DNA from: Flavobacterium tibetense | Lineage (GTDB): Bacteria > Bacteroidota > Bacteroidia > Flavobacteriales > Flavobacteriaceae | DNA: 64,000 bases | Direction: 5' to 3' | NCBI RefSeq assembly: GCF_003293845.1 | Contig: NZ_QLST01000001.1 | Span: forward strand, 288,470-352,469 | Shown: piece by piece, positions 42,867-50,938 of the stretch | How the letters are laid out: the number at the start of each line of letters is the position of its first letter | Numbering within the stretch: the first letter of the stretch is position 1 | The notes under the pieces: model-generated | What the model was told of the DNA's origin: nothing | Databases searched by the model: none | What the model saw: the letters and a program-made list of their open reading frames with translations, nothing else | Made by a program: the position numbers and the translations under genes

Positions 42867-45050
42867 TTAAAAAGATAGCGTAACGCCAGCTAAGAAATTA
42901 ATTCCCGCTTGTGGATAAAATCCAGCGCCTTCAATTGTTGTAATATTTGGACCCGACCAATCATCGTCGTAAGTGTAAAAATAGCCGTTAGATTCGTAAG
43001 TTCTATCCAAAATGTTATTGACCAATCCAGAAAATAAAATCGATTTAATTCCTTTATTGATACGCCATTCATAAGTAACATTCAAATCATGTATCGTATA
43101 GTCTCTCAATTTTGAATTTTCGGAATCGATATTGCCCATGTATTGTTCACCAACGAATTTTGACAGTAATGAAATGTTCAATAGTTTAATTGGAGAATAC
43201 GTTACAATATTTCCAGCAATAATGTTTGGAGAATAAGCGATATTGGTGTTTCCTAAGTTCTGTAATTCACCATCTCTTTGGAAGAAAAAATCTTCATTTT
43301 TATTCTGACTCAATGTGATATTTGGACTAATCAAAAACTTATCGCTTAAACGAATTACGGATTCTATTTCCAAACCTAAACGATAGCTGTTTCCACTGTT
43401 TGTAAATACTGGAGCTCCAACATCATTTAATGCACCTGTTAATACCAATTGATCAATGTAACGCATATAAAAAGCATTGGCATTAAATCGAATATTTTTT
43501 GAGTTGTATTTCCAGCCTAATTCATAATCAAATAAACGTTCTGGTTTTATAGCGCCACTTTCGTAATCATCACGTCTTGGTTCTTTGTTAGCAACACCAA
43601 AATAACCGTAGAATGCATTTTTGGAATTCAATTGGTAATTTAAACCTGCTTTTGGATTAAAGAAACGAAAGGTATCATTTACATCATCAAACTTTACACT
43701 TGTTGCGTCGTAAAACACCATTCTATATTGCAAATCTGCAAATAAATTCAATTTGGAATCTACATCTTGCGAAATTTTAGCATAGAAATTCACATCGTCT
43801 TTGTTTCCGTAATTATCGTAGTAGCGATTTGGATTTGGAATGTAATTTTGTGTCCAAACTACTTCGCCGTAATGCAATCCTAAGTAGCGGTTAGCAGCAC
43901 CTCCAATTAGTAAGTCGGTTTTTTTATTTTGATAATTGAGAGAAAATGTAGCTCCAAAGAAGTCATTATCTAACCAACGTTTTCTAACCAAGTCAGAAAT
44001 TGGATTTCCATTAAATGCAGGCAAATTATAATCGGTTAAATCTTCATCTTCTTTGTATTGTTCAAAATATCCTTTTCCGATGGTGTAATGCAAAGCCGCA
44101 TTTGAAATCCATTTTTCTGACCATTTTTCTGACCAATGCAATTGGAAGTGGTTTTGCCAATAGTTATCCGTTTCATTATCGTAAAATTGCATGTTGCCAT
44201 TTTCGTCAAAATACATTCCAGCAGGATTGAAAGTTCTGTCATTTCTCAGTTTTTCAGGATCTTCTAGTCCGTACCAAGCTTGATAGGTTTTCTCTTTTCC
44301 ACCAAATGCTAAAAACTTGATTAACGTATTTTCTTTCACATAATTGGCATTGAAAAAATAACCAAACATGTCGGAAGAAGCTCTGTCAATGAATCCGTCG
44401 GAAGAAATGTTAGAAATTCGTCCGTTCAACTCGAAATTATTGTGTAATCCTGTTCCAAAAGATACCGTGTGTTTTCTAGTATTGAAACTTCCAATAGAAT
44501 TCGCAATTTCTGCAAAAGCTTCTTCTTGATACGATTTGGTTTCCATGTTCAAACTCGCACCAAAAGCGCCGGCTCCATTGGTTGAAGTTCCCACACCGCG
44601 TTGCAATTGCACACTTTCTAAAGAGGAAGCAAAATCAGGTAAATTCACAAAAAATGTTCCTTGACTTTCACTGTCGTTAAAAGGAATTCCATTTAAAGTT
44701 ACGTTGATTCGCGAACCATCAGAACCACGAACACGCATGTACGTATAACCCACACCATTTCCAGCATCGGTTGTGGTCACTACAGAAGGCAAATATTGCA
44801 ACAAAACTGGAATATCTTGCCCCAAATTTCGCGGTGCAATTTCTTCTTTAGAAACGTTTGTATACGTAATAGGATTTTTGTCTTTCGCTCGAACAGACGA
44901 AACCGTAACTTCTTTAAGCTCGGTAGTTTTCAAACTGTCTTTCTGCGTTTCTTGAGAAAAAGAGAAAAGAGAAAAGAGAACAGAAAATAGACTCAAATAA
45001 ATTTGCGTCTTGGTGCCTTTGTGGCCTTTCTTTTTGAATAAAGTTTTCAT
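42867..45050 (-). CDS. TonB-dependent receptor, probably for thiamine
   Basis: From the ATG before KTLFKKKGHKG the receptor has 727 residues: signal peptide (to about 31), TonB-box/plug domain (KELKEVTVSS-like start, RVRGSDGSRINVTLNGIPFN, QLQRGVGTSTNGAGAFGASL), and a barrel ending in Phe (AGVTLSF). It is preceded by a TPP riboswitch, so uptake of thiamine or a precursor is strongly suggested. The signal peptide looks assembled from intergenic repeat DNA: KGHKGTKTQ matches the CACAAAGGCACC family and LFSLFSFS comes from AGAGAAA heptamers. WSEKWSEKW (about 44115-44140) reflects a further 12-bp tandem duplication. Confidence 0.9.
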   Translation of the reverse strand: MKTLFKKKGHKGTKTQIYLSLFSVLFSLFSFSQETQKDSLKTTELKEVTVSSVRAKDKNPITYTNVSKEEIAPRNLGQDIPVLLQYLPSVVTTTDAGNGVGYTYMRVRGSDGSRINVTLNGIPFNDSESQGTFFVNLPDFASSLESVQLQRGVGTSTNGAGAFGASLNMETKSYQEEAFAEIANSIGSFNTRKHTVSFGTGLHNNFELNGRISNISSDGFIDRASSDMFGYFFNANYVKENTLIKFLAFGGKEKTYQAWYGLEDPEKLRNDRTFNPAGMYFDENGNMQFYDNETDNYWQNHFQLHWSEKWSEKWISNAALHYTIGKGYFEQYKEDEDLTDYNLPAFNGNPISDLVRKRWLDNDFFGATFSLNYQNKKTDLLIGGAANRYLGLHYGEVVWTQNYIPNPNRYYDNYGNKDDVNFYAKISQDVDSKLNLFADLQYRMVFYDATSVKFDDVNDTFRFFNPKAGLNYQLNSKNAFYGYFGVANKEPRRDDYESGAIKPERLFDYELGWKYNSKNIRFNANAFYMRYIDQLVLTGALNDVGAPVFTNSGNSYRLGLEIESVIRLSDKFLISPNITLSQNKNEDFFFQRDGELQNLGNTNIAYSPNIIAGNIVTYSPIKLLNISLLSKFVGEQYMGNIDSENSKLRDYTIHDLNVTYEWRINKGIKSILFSGLVNNILDRTYESNGYFYTYDDDWSGPNITTIEGAGFYPQAGINFLAGVTLSF

Positions 45051-45144
45051 TCGTAAATTATATACGAATAAAAGGGGCAATTATTCTTTTGGTTAAAATT
45101 AAATTTGATACTCTTTGACGCAAATAAACGTGCACTTTTATTTT

Positions 45145-45224
45145 TGTCAGTTCCCTAAACAGCATTACCTGTTCTAGGTTCTATGGGTATAATCTCAGCT
45201 CGTTATTTGGAGCACCCCTTTGAG
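45145..45224 (-). ncRNA. TPP riboswitch (THI element)
   Basis: On the minus strand the conserved blocks occur in order: GGGGTGC, GCTGAGA, ATACCC, GAACCT, AACAGGTAATGCTGTT and TAGGGAA. This is the canonical thiamine-pyrophosphate aptamer. It lies 95 bases before the TonB receptor start and begins about ten bases after a -7 element. No classic terminator follows it. A GCCCCTTT sequence near the start codon (45078-45071) is complementary to AAAGGGG of the aptamer (45221-45215) and may be part of the switch. Confidence 0.93.
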
Positions 45225-45230
45225 ACGGGG

Positions 45231-45238
45231 CAAAGATA
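45231..45238 (-). promoter_or_regulatory. -7 element of the riboswitch transcript (TATCTTTG)
   Basis: A perfect TAnnTTTG element directly before the aptamer. Upstream of it (45249-45280) are AAACTTTT and AAACTTG repeats like those at the tyrS and mrp promoters, here with a 14-base offset. Confidence 0.65.
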
Positions 45239-45271
45239 TGATTCTTTAGTTTAAAGTTCCAAGTTTCAAGT

Positions 45272-45673
45272 TTAAAAGTTTGTTTTTTTTCGGTTTTGTT
45301 TTAAAACGCTCATTACTTTTTTTGCATTTAGCCGTTTTTCTTTTGCTGCTCTTGTAACTTTTGTTGCTTTTCTTTCTTTTGGGATTATTAAAGCATTTTC
45401 TAACAACTTAAAACATTTTTTGATAACTTTCTCTTTGTTTTTAAGTTGACTTCGGTCTTCTTCGCTGGTTAAAATTAGGATGCCGTCTTGGGTTAATTTG
45501 GTTGCTATTTTGGTTCGTAACAATGTTTTTTCATCATCCGTTAAGCCTTTGGAATTTAACAAATCAAAAGATAAAACCACTTTAGAAGATACTTTGTTTA
45601 CGTTTTGTCCGCCAGCGCCACTGCTTCTTACGGCTTTAAATGAAAATTCGGATGCGATGATTGATTTATCCAT
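45272..45673 (-). CDS. arfB: Alternative ribosome-rescue peptidyl-tRNA hydrolase ArfB
   Basis: The 133-residue protein has the catalytic GGQ motif in AVRSSGAGGQNVNKVSSKV and a Lys/Arg-rich C-terminal tail (RKATKVTRAAKEKRLNAKK) that enters the mRNA channel of stalled ribosomes. It hydrolyses peptidyl-tRNA on ribosomes lacking a stop codon. Its start overlaps the end of the DUF4301 gene by eight bases, making it the last gene of a five-gene operon. Confidence 0.93.
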   Translation of the reverse strand: MDKSIIASEFSFKAVRSSGAGGQNVNKVSSKVVLSFDLLNSKGLTDDEKTLLRTKIATKLTQDGILILTSEEDRSQLKNKEKVIKKCFKLLENALIIPKERKATKVTRAAKEKRLNAKKVMSVLKQNRKKTNF

Positions 45674-47201
45674 TGTCGGGTTGGTGTGCTGGTTTTAGTA
45701 AATCGTTGACCGTTTTTACTGGATTAAAAGTTTCTAGCGGAACTTCAACAAAAATGGTAGTCCATTTTGCCATGGCGCCGTTCCATAATCCCGGAAGTTC
45801 AAAGGCTTTTATGGGTTTTCCGTTTTTGGTTTTTTCGGTTATAAAAGCAGTTTTTGGGTCAACAAATTGAGTTAAATCAAATTTTTCGCCTTTGAAGTTT
45901 TTAACGCCACAAACAATATCAACTGGATTAAAATGTGTAGCTTCTCTAGCAATATTCTTTTGTGTTTTATTACTGAAATCAATTTGTGATGATTCTACAA
46001 TTTGCAAGGTTTGTCTTCCTTTTTCGTCTTGAACCCAAAATGGTCCGCCACCTGGTTCGCCTTCGTTTTTAACCATTCCACAAACACGAATAGGACGATT
46101 CAATACTTTTATTAAATACTCAATTTTATACTCATGTTGAAAAAACTGAAATTCTTCTGGTAAAGGAAATGAAGCTTTTTCTTCTGCAAAAGTTTTAATT
46201 TCGTTCAATTGCTTTTCATCAACTTTTCCAGAAGTTAATAGTTTTAAATAGTTGAAAATTTGATGTTGCACATGCATCAAAACGCCACCCAACACTTTTT
46301 TGTAAGTAGTAATTATTACTTTGTGATTTTGGGCAACATTATCAATGTTTTTAATAAAAATTAAGTCCGATTGCAAGGCGTTTAAGTTTTCAATTAAAGC
46401 ACCATGACCGCCTGGGCGAAAGAAAATTTCACCAGTTTCTAATCGGAATGGTAAATTATCTTCATTTACCGCTAAAGTATCGGAAGTTTGATTTTGGTAA
46501 GAAAAACTTACTTCAAAATCAGGAAATTGATGGGTTATTTTTTCAAAATCTGATTGAAACTCTTTATTAATCGTAAAATGAATTTTTGTTTTTATATTTG
46601 GTTTTGCCATGAATGCAGCTTCCATCAGATTTTCTTCTGTTGGTGTGGCAATGTGTTTTTCTTTGGTATGAAAAGGCAGAATTCCTTTTGGTTTTTGGGC
46701 AAAATTCAAGCCTTCGGAATGCAATAAAGTTTGAATTAGCACATATTGCTTTCTATCATTGGAAAACGAATAAAAATCGGGATATAATTCGATGGTTTTG
46801 GACTTCAAAGTTTCATAAAATGGGAAGTTTTTCAATCCAAAAACAAAAATAGATAAATCCTTAGCGTTTTTTTTGTTCAAATAGGTGTTGATGGTTTCTG
46901 TTTCCAAATCAAATTCGTTAATGAACTCAATTAAAAACTGAAACATTCGAGTTGCTGCACCCGAAGCTGGGACAAATTTTTCTAAGGAATAGTTGCTCTT
47001 GTGTTTGTCGAAATAGTTGGCCAGCGATTGAATTTCTTCCTCAGAAAATTTCCAAATGCCATCGCCAACAGTAGCGGATTTCACCAAATTAATTTTTGGA
47101 ATTCCCGTTTTGAAAAAATACAATTGTTGCTCGATTTTTTCTAACGAATTCCCTCTGTTTTTGATAAAATCTATATCGGTTTGTGTAAAAGTTTTTTCCA
47201 T
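45666..47201 (-). CDS. DUF4301 protein
   Basis: The 511-residue soluble protein matches DUF4301: FVPASGAATRMFQFL near residue 77, FRPGGHGALIENLN in the middle, and VCGMVKNEGEPGGGPFWVQD in the C-terminal half. The glycine-rich segments recall nucleotide-sugar pyrophosphorylases, but the reaction is unknown. Its start lies 31 bases inside the end of pnuC, a tight overlap suggesting translational coupling. Confidence 0.87.
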   Translation of the reverse strand: MEKTFTQTDIDFIKNRGNSLEKIEQQLYFFKTGIPKINLVKSATVGDGIWKFSEEEIQSLANYFDKHKSNYSLEKFVPASGAATRMFQFLIEFINEFDLETETINTYLNKKNAKDLSIFVFGLKNFPFYETLKSKTIELYPDFYSFSNDRKQYVLIQTLLHSEGLNFAQKPKGILPFHTKEKHIATPTEENLMEAAFMAKPNIKTKIHFTINKEFQSDFEKITHQFPDFEVSFSYQNQTSDTLAVNEDNLPFRLETGEIFFRPGGHGALIENLNALQSDLIFIKNIDNVAQNHKVIITTYKKVLGGVLMHVQHQIFNYLKLLTSGKVDEKQLNEIKTFAEEKASFPLPEEFQFFQHEYKIEYLIKVLNRPIRVCGMVKNEGEPGGGPFWVQDEKGRQTLQIVESSQIDFSNKTQKNIAREATHFNPVDIVCGVKNFKGEKFDLTQFVDPKTAFITEKTKNGKPIKAFELPGLWNGAMAKWTTIFVEVPLETFNPVKTVNDLLKPAHQPDNG

Positions 47202-47785
47202 TCTAAATAGCCTAAAATAGCAAGTATTGTAAAAATTGAAAATTGCAAACTTGAAAAGGTTAATCCTTTGTGGAAATATAGTGGTACTGAAATTACATCA
47301 GCTACAATCCATAAAATCCAGTTTTCAACTTTTCTTTTCGCCATGAGCCACATTCCTACGAAAAATAATCCTGTAGTGAGTGCATCTACATAAGCAGTCC
47401 AATCCGTAAATTTATTAAAAAAAAGATAAACAAACACTACAAAAAGTAGGGTTACAACAAAAATTAGCAATGAAATGGTAAAATCTTTTTTAGTCATCAT
47501 CGAAATTGGAAATTCATCGGCTCCATTTTTGGTTCTACTCCATAAATACCAACCCAAAATACTCATTATGGAATAGTAAATATTGATGATTAAATCGCCA
47601 TATAATTGAAATTCCAATAAAATATAAACGAAAATCAGCGTGCTAACTAATCCTGTAGGATAAACCAAAATGTTATTCTTTTTGGCAAACAAAACACTTA
47701 TAATTCCAAAACCAACGGCAATTAATTCCAATACAATCAAATAATTGGGATAATCTTTATACTGAGAAAATAGGAATTCTATCAT
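47171..47785 (-). CDS. pnuC: PnuC-family vitamin transporter
   Basis: The 204-residue protein has about seven hydrophobic helices and the PnuC signatures NIYYSIMSILGWYLW and a C-terminal ENWILWIVADVISVPLYFHK. PnuC proteins carry nicotinamide riboside or, in related PnuT/PnuX types, thiamine or riboflavin by facilitated diffusion. A riboswitch-controlled thiamine-type receptor lies two genes downstream and no NadR-like kinase is adjacent, so thiamine is a possible substrate. The start overlaps the upstream gene by four bases. Confidence 0.9.
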   Translation of the reverse strand: MIEFLFSQYKDYPNYLIVLELIAVGFGIISVLFAKKNNILVYPTGLVSTLIFVYILLEFQLYGDLIINIYYSIMSILGWYLWSRTKNGADEFPISMMTKKDFTISLLIFVVTLLFVVFVYLFFNKFTDWTAYVDALTTGLFFVGMWLMAKRKVENWILWIVADVISVPLYFHKGLTFSSLQFSIFTILAILGYLEWKKLLHKPI

Positions 47786-48498
47786 AATTCGAAGAAATTG
47801 GGATTGTTTTCAAAAGCGGTTCCAATGACAACCAAATCCGCTCCCGCTTGATAAATTTCTTGAATTGTTTTCATAGAACGAATACCTCCGCCCACAATCA
47901 AAGGGATTTGAATGTTTTGCGAAACAAAACGAATCATTTCTAAAGAAACATGTTGGTTGGCACCGCTTCCGGCTTCTAAATAAATTAGTTTTTTACCTAA
48001 AAACTCTCCAGCTTTAGCCGTTTTATAAGCTAATTCGATATTGTTTTGTTCTATCGGTTGGGTTTGACTTACGCGTTGCACAGCGGTTTCTTTTCCACCA
48101 TCGATAAGCAAATAACCTGTTGGAATAATTTCTAAATTTGACTTTTCTAAAGCTTCCACCGAGTTGATATGGTGTTCAATCAAATACTCAGGATTTCGAC
48201 CCGAAAGTAAACTCAAAAATAAAATACCATCAGCTTCGTTGGAAATTTGGGAAGGATGACCAGGGAAAATCAAAACGGGTAATTGTGTTTCTTTTTTTAA
48301 AACAGCAATCAATTGATTGAGATGTGTTCCACTAAAAGTACTTCCACCTACAAGAATATGTGTTGCTGGTGCAGCTTTAATTTTTTCAGACAAAACCAAA
48401 ACGTTTTCTATCGCAACTTTTTCGGGGTCGATTAGAATGGCTAATAGTTTTTGATTAGTAGCTTTTGAAATTAAAATTTGCTGATACAGGTTTGTCAT
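47782..48498 (-). CDS. Geranylgeranylglyceryl/heptaprenylglyceryl phosphate synthase
   Basis: The 238-residue TIM-barrel protein has the family motifs LLAILIDPEKV, ILVGGSTFSGT, LPVLIFPGHPSQIS, LIYLEAGSGAN and IPLIVGGGIRS with VIGTAFENNP. The family joins a polyprenyl diphosphate to glycerol-1-phosphate through an ether bond, the first step of archaeal-type lipids, and has bacterial members in Bacteroidota and Bacillus. The preferred chain length is not predictable here. It is the second gene of the operon. Confidence 0.9.
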   Translation of the reverse strand: MTNLYQQILISKATNQKLLAILIDPEKVAIENVLVLSEKIKAAPATHILVGGSTFSGTHLNQLIAVLKKETQLPVLIFPGHPSQISNEADGILFLSLLSGRNPEYLIEHHINSVEALEKSNLEIIPTGYLLIDGGKETAVQRVSQTQPIEQNNIELAYKTAKAGEFLGKKLIYLEAGSGANQHVSLEMIRFVSQNIQIPLIVGGGIRSMKTIQEIYQAGADLVVIGTAFENNPNFFEL

Positions 48499-48528
48499 AT
48501 TTCTTACAGAGACGTAAAGTCGCAGTTT

Positions 48529-49221
48529 TTATTGGTTTGGAAAAGCGCACACAAAGATATAATCTTCTACTTTAAAAAATTGGATATTGAATTTTTCTAT
48601 CGTGTTATTAAAATGCAATTCAGCCATACATTGACCATCTTTCAAATCAAACGGATTTTCAAAAATATGCTCTGGAAAGCTGATTCCCGTTTCGTTTTTG
48701 ATTTTAAAAATGGATTCTTTTACCCCCCAAATTACGGTTGCTTTTTCTATTTTATCTGTTTCAGAAAGATTTTCAAGATGTTTTACATCCATATATCTAC
48801 AGGCTATTCTTAACGTTTTTTCTTTGAGTTTTTCCATGTCAATTCCCATGGGTTCATCGCTTATGCAAATGCATGAAAATTCGTGTGAGTGCGAAATGGA
48901 AATATATTTTTGGTTGGGTAATGGGTAATGAATGTTAGGTGATGGGTGATGGGTGATGGGTGATGGGTTTGCTTCCACCATTAAATGTGGTTTTCCAGTT
49001 TCGTCATAAACTAAATTATAATCCGTATAGCCCAAATGTTGCAAAAGCATGCGAACGGCTAAAAAACCTTTTTGGTGGCTTTCCGATTTCATGTTTTCAT
49101 ACCTAAAAAGTGAGGTGTCTTTCATTGAAACCGCTCGAAATAAAGAGGTTACATCTTCTGTTATTTTCCAAAAATAAGCAGTGGTGTGTTCGTTCAGTGT
49201 TATAGCTTTATAATAAGGCAT
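48529..49221 (-). CDS. 4'-phosphopantetheinyl transferase
   Basis: The 230-residue Sfp-type enzyme activates carrier proteins with the phosphopantetheine arm of CoA. The metal and CoA motifs are visible: ISISHSHEFSCICI, PMGIDMEKL and WGVKESIFK. Residues about 85-102 (ANPSPITHHPSPNIHYPLPN) are encoded by a tandem array of CCCATTA/CCCATCA heptamers and look like an insertion between conserved KPHL and KYISISHS segments. The reading frame stays open. It is the first gene of the minus-strand operon and diverges from ahcY. Confidence 0.9.
   Translation of the reverse strand: MPYYKAITLNEHTTAYFWKITEDVTSLFRAVSMKDTSLFRYENMKSESHQKGFLAVRMLLQHLGYTDYNLVYDETGKPHLMVEANPSPITHHPSPNIHYPLPNQKYISISHSHEFSCICISDEPMGIDMEKLKEKTLRIACRYMDVKHLENLSETDKIEKATVIWGVKESIFKIKNETGISFPEHIFENPFDLKDGQCMAELHFNNTIEKFNIQFFKVEDYIFVCAFPNQ
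48916..48967. repeat. In-gene heptanucleotide array (GGGTAAT, GGTGATG)
   Basis: Two GGGTAAT copies (48916-48929) and four perfect GGTGATG copies (48938-48965) share a 7-bp period and lie inside the phosphopantetheinyl transferase gene. Confidence 0.9.
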
Positions 49222-49308
49222 TTAATATAGATTTGAATTTCAACGCATTAGGATATTAAACATTTCACAAAATCTTACAATTCATTTAGAAAATAAAAAC
49301 TTATGTTG

Positions 49309-49316
49309 TAACTTTG
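49309..49316 (+). promoter_or_regulatory. -7 element of ahcY (TAACTTTG)
   Basis: Matches TAnnTTTG, 33 bases before the start codon. Confidence 0.6.
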
Positions 49317-49349
49317 CCGACTCAAAATTAAAATAAATATATAAAAATA

Positions 49350-50666
49350 ATGAGTACAAAAACAATTCCATATGTACCATACAAAGTTAAAGATATTTCT
49401 TTAGCAGCATGGGGAAGAAAAGAAATTGAGTTAGCAGAAGCTGAAATGCCAGGTTTAATGGCGTTAAGAGCAGAATATGGCGCAAGCCAACCTTTAAAAG
49501 GTGCTCGTATTGCAGGATGTTTACACATGACCATTCAAACAGCGGTGTTAATTGAAACTTTAGTTGCTCTTGGTGCTGATGTTACTTGGTCTTCTTGTAA
49601 TATTTTCTCCACTCAAGATCATGCTGCTGCTGCTATTGCTGCTGCTGGAATTCCAGTTTATGCTTGGAAAGGAATGAATGAGGAAGAATTTGATTGGTGT
49701 ATTGAGCAAACGTTATTCTTTGGGGAAAATCGTCAACCATTAAACATGATTTTAGATGATGGTGGTGATTTAACCAATATGGTTTTCGATAGATACACTG
49801 AATTAGTTGATGGAATCAAAGGTTTGTCAGAAGAAACTACAACTGGAGTGCACCGTTTATACGAAAGAATGAAAGCAGGAACGTTATACATGCCAGCTAT
49901 CAACGTAAACGATTCAGTTACTAAATCTAAATTTGATAACAAATACGGATGTAAAGAATCAGCTGTTGATGCGGTTCGTCGTGCAACGGACATTATGTTA
50001 GCAGGAAAAAGAGTTATCGTTTGTGGATATGGAGACGTAGGAAAAGGAACAGCAGCTTCTTTCCGTGGTGCTGGTTCTATTGTAACAGTTACTGAAATTG
50101 ATCCAATTTGTGCTTTACAAGCAGCTATGGACGGTTTTGAAGTAAAAAAATTAGACACAGTTATAAAAACTGCTGATATTATTATTACAACAACAGGAAA
50201 TAAAGACATTGTTCTAGGTTCACACTTTGAGCAAATGAAAGATAAAACTATTGTTTGTAACATTGGTCACTTCGATAATGAAATCGATATGGCTTGGTTA
50301 AACAAGAACCATGGAGCTTCTAAAGTAGAAATTAAGCCTCAAGTAGATAAATATACAATTGCTGGAAAAGATATTATCATTTTAGCAGAAGGACGTTTAG
50401 TGAATTTAGGTTGTGCTACAGGTCATCCAAGTTTTGTAATGTCAAATTCATTTACTAACCAAACGTTAGCTCAAATTGAATTATGGACAAACAGAGCTGC
50501 ATATAAAAATGAAGTTTATATGTTGCCAAAACATTTAGATGAAAAAGTGGCGATGTTACACTTAGCTAAATTAGGTGTAGAATTGGAAACATTACGTCCA
50601 GATCAAGCCGCTTATATTGGTGTTGAAGTTCAAGGACCATTCAAGCCAGAATATTATAGATACTAG
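49350..50666 (+). CDS. ahcY: Adenosylhomocysteinase
   Basis: The 438-residue NAD-dependent enzyme splits S-adenosylhomocysteine into adenosine and homocysteine, keeping methyltransferases active. It shows [48 protein letters not shown], the NAD loop [17 protein letters not shown], and the C-terminal [22 protein letters not shown] with the conserved Lys and Tyr. It is strongly codon-biased and monocistronic. Confidence 0.98.
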   Translation: MSTKTIPYVPYKVKDISLAAWGRKEIELAEAEMPGLMALRAEYGASQPLKGARIAGCLHMTIQTAVLIETLVALGADVTWSSCNIFSTQDHAAAAIAAAGIPVYAWKGMNEEEFDWCIEQTLFFGENRQPLNMILDDGGDLTNMVFDRYTELVDGIKGLSEETTTGVHRLYERMKAGTLYMPAINVNDSVTKSKFDNKYGCKESAVDAVRRATDIMLAGKRVIVCGYGDVGKGTAASFRGAGSIVTVTEIDPICALQAAMDGFEVKKLDTVIKTADIIITTTGNKDIVLGSHFEQMKDKTIVCNIGHFDNEIDMAWLNKNHGASKVEIKPQVDKYTIAGKDIIILAEGRLVNLGCATGHPSFVMSNSFTNQTLAQIELWTNRAAYKNEVYMLPKHLDEKVAMLHLAKLGVELETLRPDQAAYIGVEVQGPFKPEYYRY

Positions 50667-50701
50667 TATTAAGACGAAAGTATTAAGTATTAAGACCATA
50701 A

Positions 50702-50738
50702 AAACCCTTGCAATCTAATTGTAAGGGTTTTCTTTTTT
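50702..50738 (+). terminator. Terminator of ahcY
   Basis: AAACCCTTGCAA / TTGTAAGGGTTT stem (one G-U) followed by a T-rich run. Confidence 0.85.
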
Positions 50739-50740
50739 TG

Positions 50741-50826
50741 GGCATTACCCAAGGGTCGGGCTATCCGCTCTATCTTTTATTCCGCTTTAGGCTCCATAAA
50801 AGGATGCCGCTCTTATCCCTAATGCG
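50741..50826. repeat. Dispersed palindrome-like element (GGGCATTACCC type)
   Basis: An 86-base block begins GGGCATTACCCAAGGGTCGG and ends TATCCCTAATGC. Outer arms GCATTA/TAATGC and inner arms ATCTTTTAT/ATAAAAGGAT make it a fold-back element. I recall very similar blocks dispersed in many Flavobacterium genomes. No gene lies in the 272 bases between ahcY and the DUF4407 gene. Confidence 0.7.
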
Positions 50827-50938
50827 AAAATAGTTTTCAGTTGGTAACGTGTTTATTTTCAATAAAATAACAACAAATTGAAACATTTTACGTTAAATGA
50901 CTACTAATAAGTAACATCGCAAATTTAAAAACCGTATT

